A stretch of 64,000 nucleotides of DNA from Companilactobacillus insicii (GTDB lineage Bacteria; Bacillota; Bacilli; Lactobacillales; Lactobacillaceae), in NCBI RefSeq assembly GCF_003946015.1, contig NZ_RHNU01000008.1, positions 21,994 to 85,993 on the forward strand, read 5' to 3'. The notes beneath the pieces are model-generated. The model ran no database searches. It was not told the DNA's origin and was given only the letters and a program-made list of their open reading frames with translations. How positions within the stretch are numbered: the first letter of the stretch is position 1; each line of letters opens with the position of its first letter. The position numbers and the translations under genes are program-made. Shown one piece after another: positions 20,677 to 30,300 of the stretch.

Positions 20677-21474
20677 ATGACAGAACTTGATGATATACAA
20701 GAGCAAATTCTCTTAGAAAATGGTCTAGTCAATGCAAAAAAAGTCGATAAAAAATACTTTGATTATGTTAGGTCAGACAATAATTTTGACCTTTTTAATG
20801 CTGGATATTATGATTGCGAACAACTTTTAAATTATCTAAGTAAAAAACAATTGGATGATTATTTGTTTGTTTCAAATGGATTTTATGCATTTGTTTTATT
20901 TGATATAGACTCGTTAACTCTCATTCAATTAGTTTATATTAAAGATGATTTCAAGGTAATTGATTCATATATAAAGCAATTTAACGACAGAATGATTAAA
21001 CAAATGAATCCGCTACAAGTTGTTAATACTACCGACAAAGCGTATAAAATAATGATTTTAAGGTTGTTACTCATTAGTAATAAAGTTGAAGATGAAGGCA
21101 AGAGAAAAGTCGCTCTTTCAGCGTATCAACATTCTGAATACCATTTTGCTGACTTTGATTTTAAAAAACTATTCTTAGAGACAAAGAATAATGCTGAAGA
21201 TTTGAATAAACTTCATTCTAAAGAGTTGGGTTCAATAATTAAAATTTGGAGGGGGGTAAGTAGCAAGTCATCGAATTTAGAAGATGCTTTGGGCTGGACC
21301 CTAAGTAAGGATATAGCTTTAAAATTTGCCAAGAGATTTAACACAGATGATGGAAATGACCATTTATATTCCTCATTTGTAGATGGTAAAGATGTTTTAG
21401 CTTATATAGATGCTGAAGAAGAGATTTTAGTTGATTACAATGATTTAACTTCGATTGAAGAAGAGGATATCTGA
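20677..21474 (+). CDS. ADP-ribosyltransferase-fold-like protein, putative
   Basis: 265 aa, no signal peptide. The C-terminal third shows the pattern of the ART fold in its R-S-E form: KIWRGV with Arg192, the turn GWTLSKDIALKFAKRF at 206-221 (a typical ART SWTL..A..FA segment), then DAEEEILVDYNDL with Glu249 as candidate catalytic acid. The N-terminal 180 residues are helical and unrecognised. If real, it would modify a host, phage or competitor target; toxin or anti-phage roles are possible. The assignment is from pattern memory only. It stands alone between the integrase and its own terminator. Confidence 0.5.
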   Translation: MTELDDIQEQILLENGLVNAKKVDKKYFDYVRSDNNFDLFNAGYYDCEQLLNYLSKKQLDDYLFVSNGFYAFVLFDIDSLTLIQLVYIKDDFKVIDSYIKQFNDRMIKQMNPLQVVNTTDKAYKIMILRLLLISNKVEDEGKRKVALSAYQHSEYHFADFDFKKLFLETKNNAEDLNKLHSKELGSIIKIWRGVSSKSSNLEDALGWTLSKDIALKFAKRFNTDDGNDHLYSSFVDGKDVLAYIDAEEEILVDYNDLTSIEEEDI

Positions 21475-21489
21475 TAAAATAACGATTTA

Positions 21490-21518
21490 GGAAGACTGTT
21501 AATTCAGTCTTCTTTTTT
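21490..21518 (+). terminator. terminator after ART-like gene
   Basis: GAAGACTG / CAGTCTTC stem followed by TTTTTTT. Confidence 0.8.
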
Positions 21519-21693
21519 TTGCTTACTGAAACAAGAAACTTGTTGAAACCTTGTTATAGACGTGTACGTAAGGTGTTAGCAATTTGTTTCTATCAACTTA
21601 ATAATCTTCAGGTTGAGATTCAAAATCGTAGATAACTAGTGAAACAAATAGCCGAACCCCCTTACAAAAAACATTTAAGAGGAGGTTGGTACT

Positions 21694-22491
21694 ATGAGAA
21701 AGTATCAATATGGTAAAGATGTACATAGGGCAGTTTCAAGTGATGAGATTGTGAAGCTATTAATTCAAACGGGAGGAATGACTGTAAAATCAATTACCGA
21801 TATTTTAGCTGTAAATGCTAATAATAAAACTAGGTCACTAGTTAAAAGTAGTTTAGTAAGTTCTTCTTATTTGACTGGTATTACTGCTGGAAGAGCACCA
21901 AGAGTTTTTTATAAAAAGGGTTCTACATTAGATATTGATAGAATTATGAACGGAATGACTATAGGTTATGTTATGTGGTATTTAAGACAGCGTGGACTAT
22001 TTACAACTAGTATTGATATCGATAAAGATTTCTCGTTATCAACATACCTAGCCTATAAAATTAATGAAGATAGGCATTTACTTCTAAGGGTCAAGATTAT
22101 TCTTTTTGATAATAACGTTAAGAGTAGAGTTGAAGATGCAATTAAACATAATTTTTGTCCAGTGGTAGTTACAAACTTTAATGAACGTGAGTATTGTTAC
22201 GATATGTTGTCAGATGTTTTAAAAAACAACAGGATTTTATCAATTGTTATTAAACAAAGACAAAACGCAAAATATCTATCCAGTTATTTAGTCTCAGGTA
22301 AGGGTGCACTGTCACTTGAAGATGAAGATGTTGATAAATTTGTGGGTGCGTTGAAAAAACTCAAGTCCATAAATGACGAGGAAATTTATGAAGATATTCT
22401 GGCGGAATATAAAAAATCTAAGTTGTTGAAAGAGCAACATTTATCCTCACTATACCCAACAAAGGTAGGTGATAGTGATGCAGGGATTTAA
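21694..22491 (+). CDS. winged-helix protein, possible replication-relaxation family
   Basis: 265 aa. Residues about 15-75 read as a winged helix (KLLIQTGGMTVKSITDILAV followed by a basic wing), then an alpha/beta region without clear catalytic residues. Firmicute mobile elements often carry a 'replication-relaxation' protein (PF13814) of this size beside an FtsK/TraD-like ATPase, as here; the identity is inferred from context more than from motifs. It overlaps the next gene by 14 bases, so the two are translationally coupled. A strong AAGAGGAGG site precedes the start. Confidence 0.5.
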   Translation: MRKYQYGKDVHRAVSSDEIVKLLIQTGGMTVKSITDILAVNANNKTRSLVKSSLVSSSYLTGITAGRAPRVFYKKGSTLDIDRIMNGMTIGYVMWYLRQRGLFTTSIDIDKDFSLSTYLAYKINEDRHLLLRVKIILFDNNVKSRVEDAIKHNFCPVVVTNFNEREYCYDMLSDVLKNNRILSIVIKQRQNAKYLSSYLVSGKGALSLEDEDVDKFVGALKKLKSINDEEIYEDILAEYKKSKLLKEQHLSSLYPTKVGDSDAGI

Positions 22492-24442
22492 TACTAAATA
22501 TTATCTATATAAAATTGCTCATAGATTAGTTGTGGATAGCGCTATTACGTACTTTAGCCTAAAAAGAAGGCTATCTAATTTTAAAAATAATAGGAGAATC
22601 AGTAACCTCACACTGCTGATAATTACTGGTGTTACTTTAGTTGTTGAACTTTATTTATGGCATAAATTAAAGATTCTTAGTTTAATTATCCAATTGGTTT
22701 TATTGCCAATAGTTTTAAAATTTTTTAACTATAAATGGGTGGAAGAGACGGCTGAATATATTAATAGGTTAGATACATCTGATAATGAATTAAACGTATT
22801 TTATTTATTAAGTCAGGTATTCTCTACAATCAGCGATATTGAAATAAGAAGACACGTCATTTTTAAAGATGAGGAAACATATATTAATCAAATTTATGGT
22901 GGTTGTATGGTATTGAATTTGGGCTTTTATAATTACAATGTTTTATCTATCATTAGTGACTTTGATGAGGTATATTGTAAAGCAAACTATGTGATACCAA
23001 AATTAGATTCTAAGTTCATTTACATCGATTTAGACTATCTGATTAATGTTGATGAAGATTCATATATCAAACTGTTGATTGATAATAACCTAGGCAATGA
23101 TTGGGAAAATATTAAGAACTATAAAAGCACTAAGAGATTAGAAGAACTTATGAAAGAAGACGATGAATACAACCAAGAAATAATGAATATTGTGAGAAGT
23201 AAAAAGGCTGTAGAAATCATCAAATTCATAGATAAAAAAGGTATTGAATACGGATTAAGCATCTGGAACTTAAATAAGAACAGTATTATCGAAACTGATA
23301 ATGCACTTATGATTCGCTGTATTTTGAATGAAGATACTACTATAAATAACGTTAAGACCAATTTACCAAGTATAAGTAAGAGGGTTAGGGTTGAAACTAC
23401 TGTAGAAGAACTTAGTGATAAAGGGTCCTTAAATTTAGTATTTCAGCTAAAAAACAATTATTCGGGTAGAAAGTTGACCACTCAAAGTGTCATCAACAAT
23501 GCTACTAAGAATGAACTGGATATAGGAAATGGCGATATGGGTGAGGTAATACTAAAGTTACCAAAAAATGATTTCCCAGCGACTCTCGTCGGAGGGCTAT
23601 CTAGGTCAGGTAAAAGTACATTAGCTACTATGATGATAACTTCGATTCTAAGCATGAAAAATGATAATGGAAGTTTAATGTATAATGATGTATTTATTGG
23701 AACTGTGAAGGATGAAGACTATTCAGCTTTACGTTGGGACAAAGCTGGAATGTATATTTCGGGTACACCTCTTGAAGTTTATAAAATGTTAACAAAGGTA
23801 GATGAAATTTGTACTGGGCGTAAAAATCAGTTTATTAAAAATGGTGTGATTAATATCAAACAGTTTAATGAGGTTAATAAAGACCATCAACTAAGCAAAA
23901 TGTTAATAGTAGTGGACGAATATGCTAATCTTTTGAGCCGTGCTGATTCAGAATACATTGATATTGATGATAAGAAGGTCAAACTCAAAAATGAAATTGA
24001 GAGACTGTGTGTGAAAATAGCCCAAGAACACATAAGCAGAGGTGCTACATTAATGATTATCACCCAAAATTTTGCAAAAAACGCATTAGGAAAGGTTTAC
24101 GATGCACTTGGAACAAAATTTATAGGATATGCACCTGCAAATGTTTCAAATAGTATCGACAACACACAAGAATTGGCAAATGCCATGAAGAATGAAGAAC
24201 AAACTAGACAGGGACTGTTCTTTATTAATGCACCAGATTTAAAACCAGCTAATAATGTTTTGATTCATAAGATGAATAATGGGTTTTACAAAATTAGAAC
24301 AAATTTCTTAGATACACAGGATGTTAAGAAGAATTTCAAGAACAAATATGATACTGCTGCTAAGTATAAAGACGATAAGTTACCGCCTGATGATAATGGA
24401 GGTAACGGATTAAACATAGTTACAGATTTGGAGGACATTTAA
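22478..24442 (+). CDS. FtsK/TcpA-like DNA translocase ATPase
   Basis: 654 aa. Two membrane helices lie at about residues 42-80. The cytoplasmic ATPase domain has Walker A GGLSRSGKST at about 371-380 and Walker B MLIVVDEYANLL near 475, then MIITQNFAKNALG. This matches FtsK/SpoIIIE-type coupling proteins of Gram-positive conjugative elements (TcpA), which pump DNA to the membrane. The ATG at 22478 is chosen because AAAGGTAGGTG precedes it. With no mating-pore genes visible, it may couple the element to another system's transfer or act in partition. Confidence 0.8.
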   Translation: MQGFNTKYYLYKIAHRLVVDSAITYFSLKRRLSNFKNNRRISNLTLLIITGVTLVVELYLWHKLKILSLIIQLVLLPIVLKFFNYKWVEETAEYINRLDTSDNELNVFYLLSQVFSTISDIEIRRHVIFKDEETYINQIYGGCMVLNLGFYNYNVLSIISDFDEVYCKANYVIPKLDSKFIYIDLDYLINVDEDSYIKLLIDNNLGNDWENIKNYKSTKRLEELMKEDDEYNQEIMNIVRSKKAVEIIKFIDKKGIEYGLSIWNLNKNSIIETDNALMIRCILNEDTTINNVKTNLPSISKRVRVETTVEELSDKGSLNLVFQLKNNYSGRKLTTQSVINNATKNELDIGNGDMGEVILKLPKNDFPATLVGGLSRSGKSTLATMMITSILSMKNDNGSLMYNDVFIGTVKDEDYSALRWDKAGMYISGTPLEVYKMLTKVDEICTGRKNQFIKNGVINIKQFNEVNKDHQLSKMLIVVDEYANLLSRADSEYIDIDDKKVKLKNEIERLCVKIAQEHISRGATLMIITQNFAKNALGKVYDALGTKFIGYAPANVSNSIDNTQELANAMKNEEQTRQGLFFINAPDLKPANNVLIHKMNNGFYKIRTNFLDTQDVKKNFKNKYDTAAKYKDDKLPPDDNGGNGLNIVTDLEDI

Positions 24443-24450
24443 TAAGTGTA

Positions 24451-24536
24451 TAGAAACTTAAAAGTTAATATACAGGCATTTGAAGAGCCTGTTTATGCAG
24501 AGTTAAGGTGGTTAGAAACTTAGTGTAATAAGTATT
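24451..24536. repeat. possible res-like site upstream of serine recombinase
   Basis: TAGAAACTTA occurs at 24451 and, as TTAGAAACTTA, near 24514; a third copy lies near 25170 after the recombinase gene. Each is followed by a partial inverted half (for example AACTTAAAAGTT), as expected for dimer binding sites of small serine recombinases. Confidence 0.35.
24472..24495 (+). terminator. weak terminator after FtsK-like gene
   Basis: ACAGGC / GCCTGT hairpin followed by TTTAT. Confidence 0.45.
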
Positions 24537-24550
24537 AGAGGTGATTTGAA

Positions 24551-25138
24551 TTGAAGTGGGCATATTGTAGAGTCAGTACTTTTGAGCAAGATTTAAATGT
24601 TCAAGTAAATTGGGCTGAATCAAAAGGTGTTGATAATGAACACATTTTTGCGGAAAAACAGTCAGGTAAATCTAAAGATAAAAGAGCTAAGTTAACAGAA
24701 TTGATAAATAAAGTTAATAAAGATGATGTTATATATATTTATAAGTTGGATAGATTAGCAAGAAATACTCAAGATAGCCTTACTATTATGCAACAAATGA
24801 GGGATAGGCATGTTGTCTTGGAGTTTGGAGACCTAGGTCGTGTTGAAGACAATGATATTGGACATTTAGTTTTTACCGTTTTTTCAGCAATAGCAGAAAT
24901 GGAACGCTCAAGAATCGTTGAAAGGACTCAGGCTGGAAAAAAATATCAGAAAGAACATAATCCTTTTTTTAAAGATGGACGTCCTCAAAAGCTTTCTGAA
25001 TATCAAATTGAACAATTGATATTGCGTAAGAAAACAGAGTCTGTATCAGACTTAGCCAAAAGTTACAGCATAAGCAGGAAAACGGTGTATCGATATTTAT
25101 CTTTGTATAATCATGAAGAAATTATTGAAGACAAGTAA
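24551..25138 (+). CDS. small serine recombinase (resolvase/invertase)
   Basis: 195 aa, starting with TTG behind GAGGTGAT. The catalytic domain starts YCRVSTFEQD with nucleophile Ser9, then YKLDRLARNTQD and the helix E region FTVFSAIAEMERSRIVERTQAGK. The C-terminal 45 residues are a helix-turn-helix (VSDLAKSYSISRKTVYRYL). This is the resolvase/DNA-invertase size class. Candidate binding repeats lie just upstream. It may resolve element dimers or invert local DNA. Confidence 0.9.
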   Translation: MKWAYCRVSTFEQDLNVQVNWAESKGVDNEHIFAEKQSGKSKDKRAKLTELINKVNKDDVIYIYKLDRLARNTQDSLTIMQQMRDRHVVLEFGDLGRVEDNDIGHLVFTVFSAIAEMERSRIVERTQAGKKYQKEHNPFFKDGRPQKLSEYQIEQLILRKKTESVSDLAKSYSISRKTVYRYLSLYNHEEIIEDK

Positions 25139-25204
25139 GAACAGAGGTACAACACACACAACTAATATATTAGAAACTTAAAAATTATAGGGAGTGTGCT
25201 AAGT

Positions 25205-25735
25205 ATGAAGACATCAGCTACATCGATACTAATTGAACGTATACCGAAAATCTTGAGTAGGAAGACAAGTGAGCATGGTCTTACTTTTGATGAGTTATGG
25301 TTTCAACTTGAAAGGGATAAGGTTGCATCAAAGTACCTGCGGAATGATAAGAACGAGAAAAGGCTTGGTCTTCTGCAAGGGATTTCTACTCGTGTTAAGA
25401 ATGGTAGAATTTCAGGAATAACTATTATAGACACGGAAAGTGGTAAAAAATGGTTTGCTGTAGATGATAAATTATTTGTTAAAATGACTGAGTTCAAGCG
25501 CCATTTAGATGTACTTTCTTCATTAAAATTTGTTGATGAAGATAACAAAGATAATGCTAAGTTGACTGACCTAGACAATAAAATCGGCGTTAAGATAGGC
25601 GAACTTCATAAATTGTCAGATGAGGTCATTAAGCTAATGAAACAGCAGGCGGTTAATCAAAGGAAAGAAAATCACGCTACTGCTGATAAAGTTGAAAATA
25701 CTAAAGATAGCAATAATATCAAGGGTGATGCTTAA
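25205..25735 (+). CDS. winged-helix-like small protein, function unknown
   Basis: 176 aa. Residues about 5-85 (ILIERIPKILSRKTSEHGLTFDELWFQL and onward) look like a winged helix that ends in a WFAVDDKLF strand. The C-terminal half is a charged coiled-coil-like helix with a Lys/Asn-rich tail. The order is the same as in the 135-aa protein at 37356, which may be a distant relative. A regulatory or element-maintenance role is a guess. Start chosen after GGGAGTG. Confidence 0.6.
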   Translation: MKTSATSILIERIPKILSRKTSEHGLTFDELWFQLERDKVASKYLRNDKNEKRLGLLQGISTRVKNGRISGITIIDTESGKKWFAVDDKLFVKMTEFKRHLDVLSSLKFVDEDNKDNAKLTDLDNKIGVKIGELHKLSDEVIKLMKQQAVNQRKENHATADKVENTKDSNNIKGDA

Positions 25736-25753
25736 TTAGCATCATCTTTTTTT
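25726..25753 (+). terminator. terminator overlapping end of winged-helix-like gene
   Basis: GATGCT / AGCATC stem containing the stop codon, followed by TTTTTTT. Confidence 0.8.
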
Positions 25754-25832
25754 GTCGCTGATAATATCGACTAGTGAAACGCTACGAAAGACGGTAAGTT
25801 ATCAATATAAATTGATAAGTGAGGTTATATTG

Positions 25833-26108
25833 ATGGTGAATTTACGTGTTTTGTACATAGTAACGGACAGTTTTTTTAAAGAGTATTATTTGAAAGATAT
25901 CAAAGTGGATGAGGCAGACACGATATCTGAATACAACTATGAAGACTGCAAGATTGAACAGACTTTAACTGAGGTAAAGTCTAGGTTATTATTTAAATCT
26001 GATTGGAGAATAAAGGCTGTTGAGGGTGAGATTGAATCTTTGTATGCTAAAGAGTTTGATGTAGATAAGGTTATTCATGTCTCGAAAAAAGCTGAAGAAA
26101 TGATTTAA
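25833..26108 (+). CDS. small protein, function unknown
   Basis: 91 aa with an ATG behind GAGGT at 7-base spacing. Acidic and mixed alpha/beta, with no recognisable motif. A perfect terminator follows, so it is probably a single-gene transcript. An upstream in-frame start at 25752 has no ribosome site. Confidence 0.55.
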   Translation: MVNLRVLYIVTDSFFKEYYLKDIKVDEADTISEYNYEDCKIEQTLTEVKSRLLFKSDWRIKAVEGEIESLYAKEFDVDKVIHVSKKAEEMI

Positions 26109-26140
26109 ATCTGAATCAAGTATAGTTATATCAAAGCGAA

Positions 26141-26178
26141 GACACGTCTTGAAGAAAGCTCAAGACGTGTCTTTTTGA
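26141..26178 (+). terminator. strong terminator
   Basis: Perfect 13-bp stem AGACACGTCTTGA / TCAAGACGTGTCT followed by TTTTT. A GAAGAC hexamer sits at its 5' base. Confidence 0.9.
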
Positions 26179-26415
26179 TTTGTTTAAAAAAGTTTTGCAA
26201 ATTGATAATGATTGTCACATTACATTACAAAATGACGTTATCATATTTTTGTTGAATCAATCAGTTAAAGCTAAAAGGCAATCATTAAAGCAGAAAGTCT
26301 ATGTCATCAACATGATGACAGGCAGTTATATATATATCACATGAAACAATATGAATACTGACATTTAATCAATAACAATATAATAAACATTTTATGTATA
26401 GGAAGGGTGTTATTG
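26179..26415. other. non-coding AT-rich leader of second serine recombinase
   Basis: No gene is seen. It holds AATTGATAATGATTGTCA at about 26199 and the dyads ATGACGTTATCAT and CATCAACATGATGACAG, which could be regulator or recombinase sites. The AATTGATAAT start recurs at 34187 and 34681. Confidence 0.4.
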
Positions 26416-27063
26416 ATGAATGTAGTAGATAGTAGCAACAAGAAAATTTCAATTGGTTATGTGAGGGTATCGACTATTGAGGACAGGCAAAAACTTGGTT
26501 ATGAAGCTCAAGGTAGAATACTTAAAGATAATAAAGTAGATACGATATATTCTGAAAAGATGAGCGGTCGTAAAGATGATAGACCAGAGTTCAAGAAGGC
26601 AATAAGACAATGTAAGAAGAAAGCTAAGGAAGGTTATGAGGTGACCTTTGTTGTAGTTAAGTTGGACAGAGTTTCAAGAAAGATGTCTTCATTGTTAAAT
26701 ATTTTGGAAGACTTAAAATCTAATAACATAGCTTTCAAATCGGTAACGGAGAATATTGATACAAGCAGTCCAACCGGTATACTTATGATGCAACTTTTAG
26801 CGATGTTCAGTGAGTTCGAAGTAAATACTTTAAGGACACGTACTAAAGAAGCTTTAAGACAGGCGAAGTTGGATGGCAAAACTTTAGGTCGACCATTTTT
26901 AGATGAAAAAATTCAAGATAAGGTTGAACGCTATTACAGAAACCCTGATTTGACTGTGAAACAGGTTGCTTTAAAGTGCGATGTTTCAGAGAGGACGGTG
27001 TACAGAATTGCTAAAAGAAGGAAATTATCTCGAACATTCGAGAAAGGGACTTCATTTGTCTAA
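26416..27063 (+). CDS. serine recombinase (Hin/Tn3 resolvase type)
   Basis: 215 aa. Catalytic start GYVRVSTIEDRQ with Ser19, then VVVKLDRVSRKMSSLLNILEDL, MMQLLAMFSEFEVNTLRTRTKEAL and a C-terminal HTH (LTVKQVALKCDVSERTVYRIAKRRKL). The ATG at 26416 follows AGGAAGGGTG. Inverted 16-bp repeats flank a terminator just downstream, between this gene and the large adhesin, so an invertase role on that switch is possible. Confidence 0.9.
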   Translation: MNVVDSSNKKISIGYVRVSTIEDRQKLGYEAQGRILKDNKVDTIYSEKMSGRKDDRPEFKKAIRQCKKKAKEGYEVTFVVVKLDRVSRKMSSLLNILEDLKSNNIAFKSVTENIDTSSPTGILMMQLLAMFSEFEVNTLRTRTKEALRQAKLDGKTLGRPFLDEKIQDKVERYYRNPDLTVKQVALKCDVSERTVYRIAKRRKLSRTFEKGTSFV

Positions 27064-27104
27064 GCAGTTGATTTATACTTAATTCATGAAATAAATTGTA
27101 TTAC

Positions 27105-27120
27105 ATGCCTTAAACGAACG
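27105..27120 (+). repeat. inverted repeat, left copy (candidate recombination site)
   Basis: ATGCCTTAAACGAACG; the reverse complement of 27220-27235 matches it at 15 of 16 bases. It also lies within a local dyad GCCTTAA-N8-TTAAGGC. Confidence 0.5.
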
Positions 27121-27159
27121 ATTAAGGCAGTGTCTAAATATAAAAAAATAACTTACCTT

Positions 27160-27207
27160 AAGAGTTGATATTACTGACTTTACATCAGTTTTATCAACTC
27201 TTTTTTT
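27160..27207 (+). terminator. terminator between the inverted repeats
   Basis: AAGAGTTGAT / ATCAACTCTT stem with a T-run on the + strand. It would end transcripts from the recombinase gene before the adhesin. Confidence 0.85.
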
Positions 27208-27219
27208 GTATGTCCGTGA

Positions 27220-27235
27220 CGTTCGTTTAAGTCAT
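27220..27235 (-). repeat. inverted repeat, right copy (candidate recombination site)
   Basis: CGTTCGTTTAAGTCAT, inverted relative to 27105-27120; it lies in its own small dyad TGAC-N10-GTCA. Confidence 0.5.
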
Positions 27236-27279
27236 ATTACGGTTATTCAAAAAAATAGGAGGATTGTAGATTTAAAGAG

Positions 27280-27306
27280 AATTAATTTAAATTGTTCAAA
27301 TTAATT
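27280..27306. promoter_or_regulatory. AT-rich dyad upstream of adhesin gene
   Basis: AATTAATTT-N9-AAATTAATT, a perfect 9-bp inverted repeat 28 bases before the start codon; possible operator. Confidence 0.35.
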
Positions 27307-27334
27307 TACAAACATAAAGGGGTTAGAAGAAGAG

Positions 27335-30300
27335 ATGGATTTTAAAAAGAAGCGCCTAAATAAAGCACTTGAGGACAAGGTATACAAGGTTAAGTTAGTA
27401 CATTCAAAGAAAGGTTGGTTAACCGTAGGTTTAACATTCGTTACATTATTCAGTGCAACTGCATTAGCTCAAAAGACTGTTGATGCATCAGCTGTAAACA
27501 ATGTAGCTACTGCTAATTCGACTACAAGTAGTTCAGTTCAACTTTGGAATAGTGTTACTAAAGACAGTATTCATAAGGCTAACAGAGGTCTACAAAATGG
27601 GACTGATTGGAAGACTGCCAAAGCAGTAAAGGGTGTGGATGGAGAAACATACCTTTTAGTAGGTGGTAATGAATACGCTAACGCTAAGGAAATGGATTTG
27701 GCTGATGAGACTTCAAAACAAAGTTTGACAGGTGTTGTTCATGTTGGAAATGTTCAATACGCACAATTGTATTCAGACCCATTATCTGGAGCAAAATTAA
27801 TCACGAATAGAGCACTTTCTGGTAACTCTGATTGGAAGACTGATACTAAGGTCGTCGTAAATGGCATTACATATTATCGTGTTTCAACTAACGAATGGGT
27901 TAAGGGTTCAAATGCTAACTTAACATTAGAAAATAGCCGTTCAGAAAAAACTTATATTAAGAATGCACCCGATGAAGAAACAACAACTACTACACCAGAC
28001 ACGGACACAAATAATGGTGGCAGTGGTTCAAATAGCGGTAATTCGGGCAGTCACAATGGTGGCGGTTCAACCACAACTGATAACGCTACAATTACAATCC
28101 ATTACGTAGATTCAGATGGTAAAACAATTTCAGCTGACTCAACTCCTAAGGCTAAAGTTGGTTCAGAATATGATGCTTACGCAAAAGAAATTGACGGTTA
28201 TACGGTAGGAACTTTACATCAAACAATTAAAGTTAATAAGGGTAATAATGAAATTACTTTCACATACTTAACAGATGAACAAGCCGTGGACTACCGTATT
28301 ATAACCATTTTGTATAATGATGATAAAGGCGTGGGTGTCCATGGCTTTGAGACAGTTCGTGCTAAAATCGGAGAGCCATACACTGTAAAGGCTTTAGATA
28401 TTAACGGATATACCATCAAAGGTGACGCATCTCAAACAATTAACGTCAGTGGTACAGAAAACAATGTTGTTACATTTACATATACAGAAAATATCACTAA
28501 GAAGGATGTAACTGTAAACTATGTAAATGAAAAAGGTACTCCAATTACAACTGCCAAGGTTCTACCAGGACAAGAGATTGGCTCAACTGTAAGTGAAGAT
28601 GCACCTGAGATTACTGGCTTTACATTGGATGATGATAAAACTAAGTCAGTTACAGTTACTAAAGATGGTGATAACTCAATCACATTCAAATATAAGACTA
28701 ATGACACTACACCCGTGACTGACAAAGCTGATGTAACTGTAAATTATGTGGATGAAGCTGGTCAAACAATTAAAGCATCTAAGACACTAACCGACCAAAA
28801 AGTCGGCTCAACTGTAAGTGAAGATGCACCTGAAATTGATGATTTCACATTGAATGATGATAAAACTAAGTCAGTAACAGTAGACAAGGATAGTGCTAAT
28901 AATGTAATTACATTTACATACAAAGCTAAAGACACTACACCAGCAGAAGACACTGCAAATGTAACTGTTCATTATCAAGATGAGTCTGGTAAAACTCTAC
29001 ACGCTGATTCAACAACAAGTGAAAAGGTGGGTTCTACTAAAACTATAACTGCTGAGAAAATTGAGGGCTACACTGTAAAAGGCGAGTCAGCTAAAGATGT
29101 AACTGTAGATAAAGCTGGTAATGAAGTAACATTTACCTACACAAAGAACGCTGACCCAGAAGTTACTAAGTCAGAAATCACTGTAAACTATGTAGATGAA
29201 GATGGTAAGGTACTGGACTCTACTAAAGAAAGCATTGAAAATGGTACATCATATACTGCTAAGGCTAAAGAACTTGATGGTTACACCCTAAAAGGTTCTG
29301 ATACTCAAACAATTGATTCTGTAAGTGGAAACAAAGTTCTAACATTCACCTACACAAAGAACGCTGAACCAGTCCAACAATCAACCATCACTACTAAGTA
29401 TGTAGACGAATCTGGTAAAGATATCGCCACTGCCAAGTCAGAAAAGGTTGATAACGGTACAGCCTACAAAGCTGAAGCTGTTAAAGTTAGTGATTACACT
29501 CTAAAGGGTGCTGACACTCAAACAATTGATTCTGTAAGTGGTGACAAAGTCTTAACATTCACATATACAACAGACGCCCCACAAGCTACAGTAGATACAT
29601 CAGCTGTTGCAAGTAAGGTAATTGAACTAGTAAATGCATATCGTCAACAAAACGGTTTAAAAGCCCTAAACGTAGACAGCAACTTATCTGCAGGTTCAGT
29701 ATCCCGTGCTACTACTGTATCTAAGGTAGTAAACGCATCTGGTAATATTGACGATTCCAGCCATGATGGCTTTGCAGATGAACCACATCTACAACAATAC
29801 GGTTCAACTAACATGGCTGAAAACTTAGCTGTAACCAACGGAGCGGACGTAGATACCATTGCTCAAAACGCTATGAACCAATGGAAGAATTCACCTGACC
29901 ATAATAGAGCCTTACTAGATAGTTCACTGACTGACATTGGTGTAAGTGTAGTCCAATTAGACAACGGTCAATTCTTACTACTTCAAGACTTTGGTGGTAA
30001 TGCTCAAAACGGAGTAGATTGGAATGCAGACCAATTTAATACTACAACAGCCGACCAATTTGGATTGACAGCTGAAGATATCGCAAATCAAGCACCACAA
30101 AATGATATTACTTTAACAGGTAACTATTATGTATCAGACCATATCTTCAAGACAAAAGGTGATTACGACTCATTCATTGCATCATCATTTGATAATCCAG
30201 ACCCACTAGAAGGAAGTATCTGGGATTCTGTAGGTGGTAGCAACGGTATTAATGGTTCATTCCAAGTATATGACAAGCAAGGAAACGCAGTTGGTTGGGG

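Noticed and set aside
26199..26216. Fur/PerR-like box (GATAATGATTGTC)
   Set aside because: Similar AT-rich motifs recur at 34187 and 34681 with poor dyad symmetry and no iron or peroxide genes nearby.
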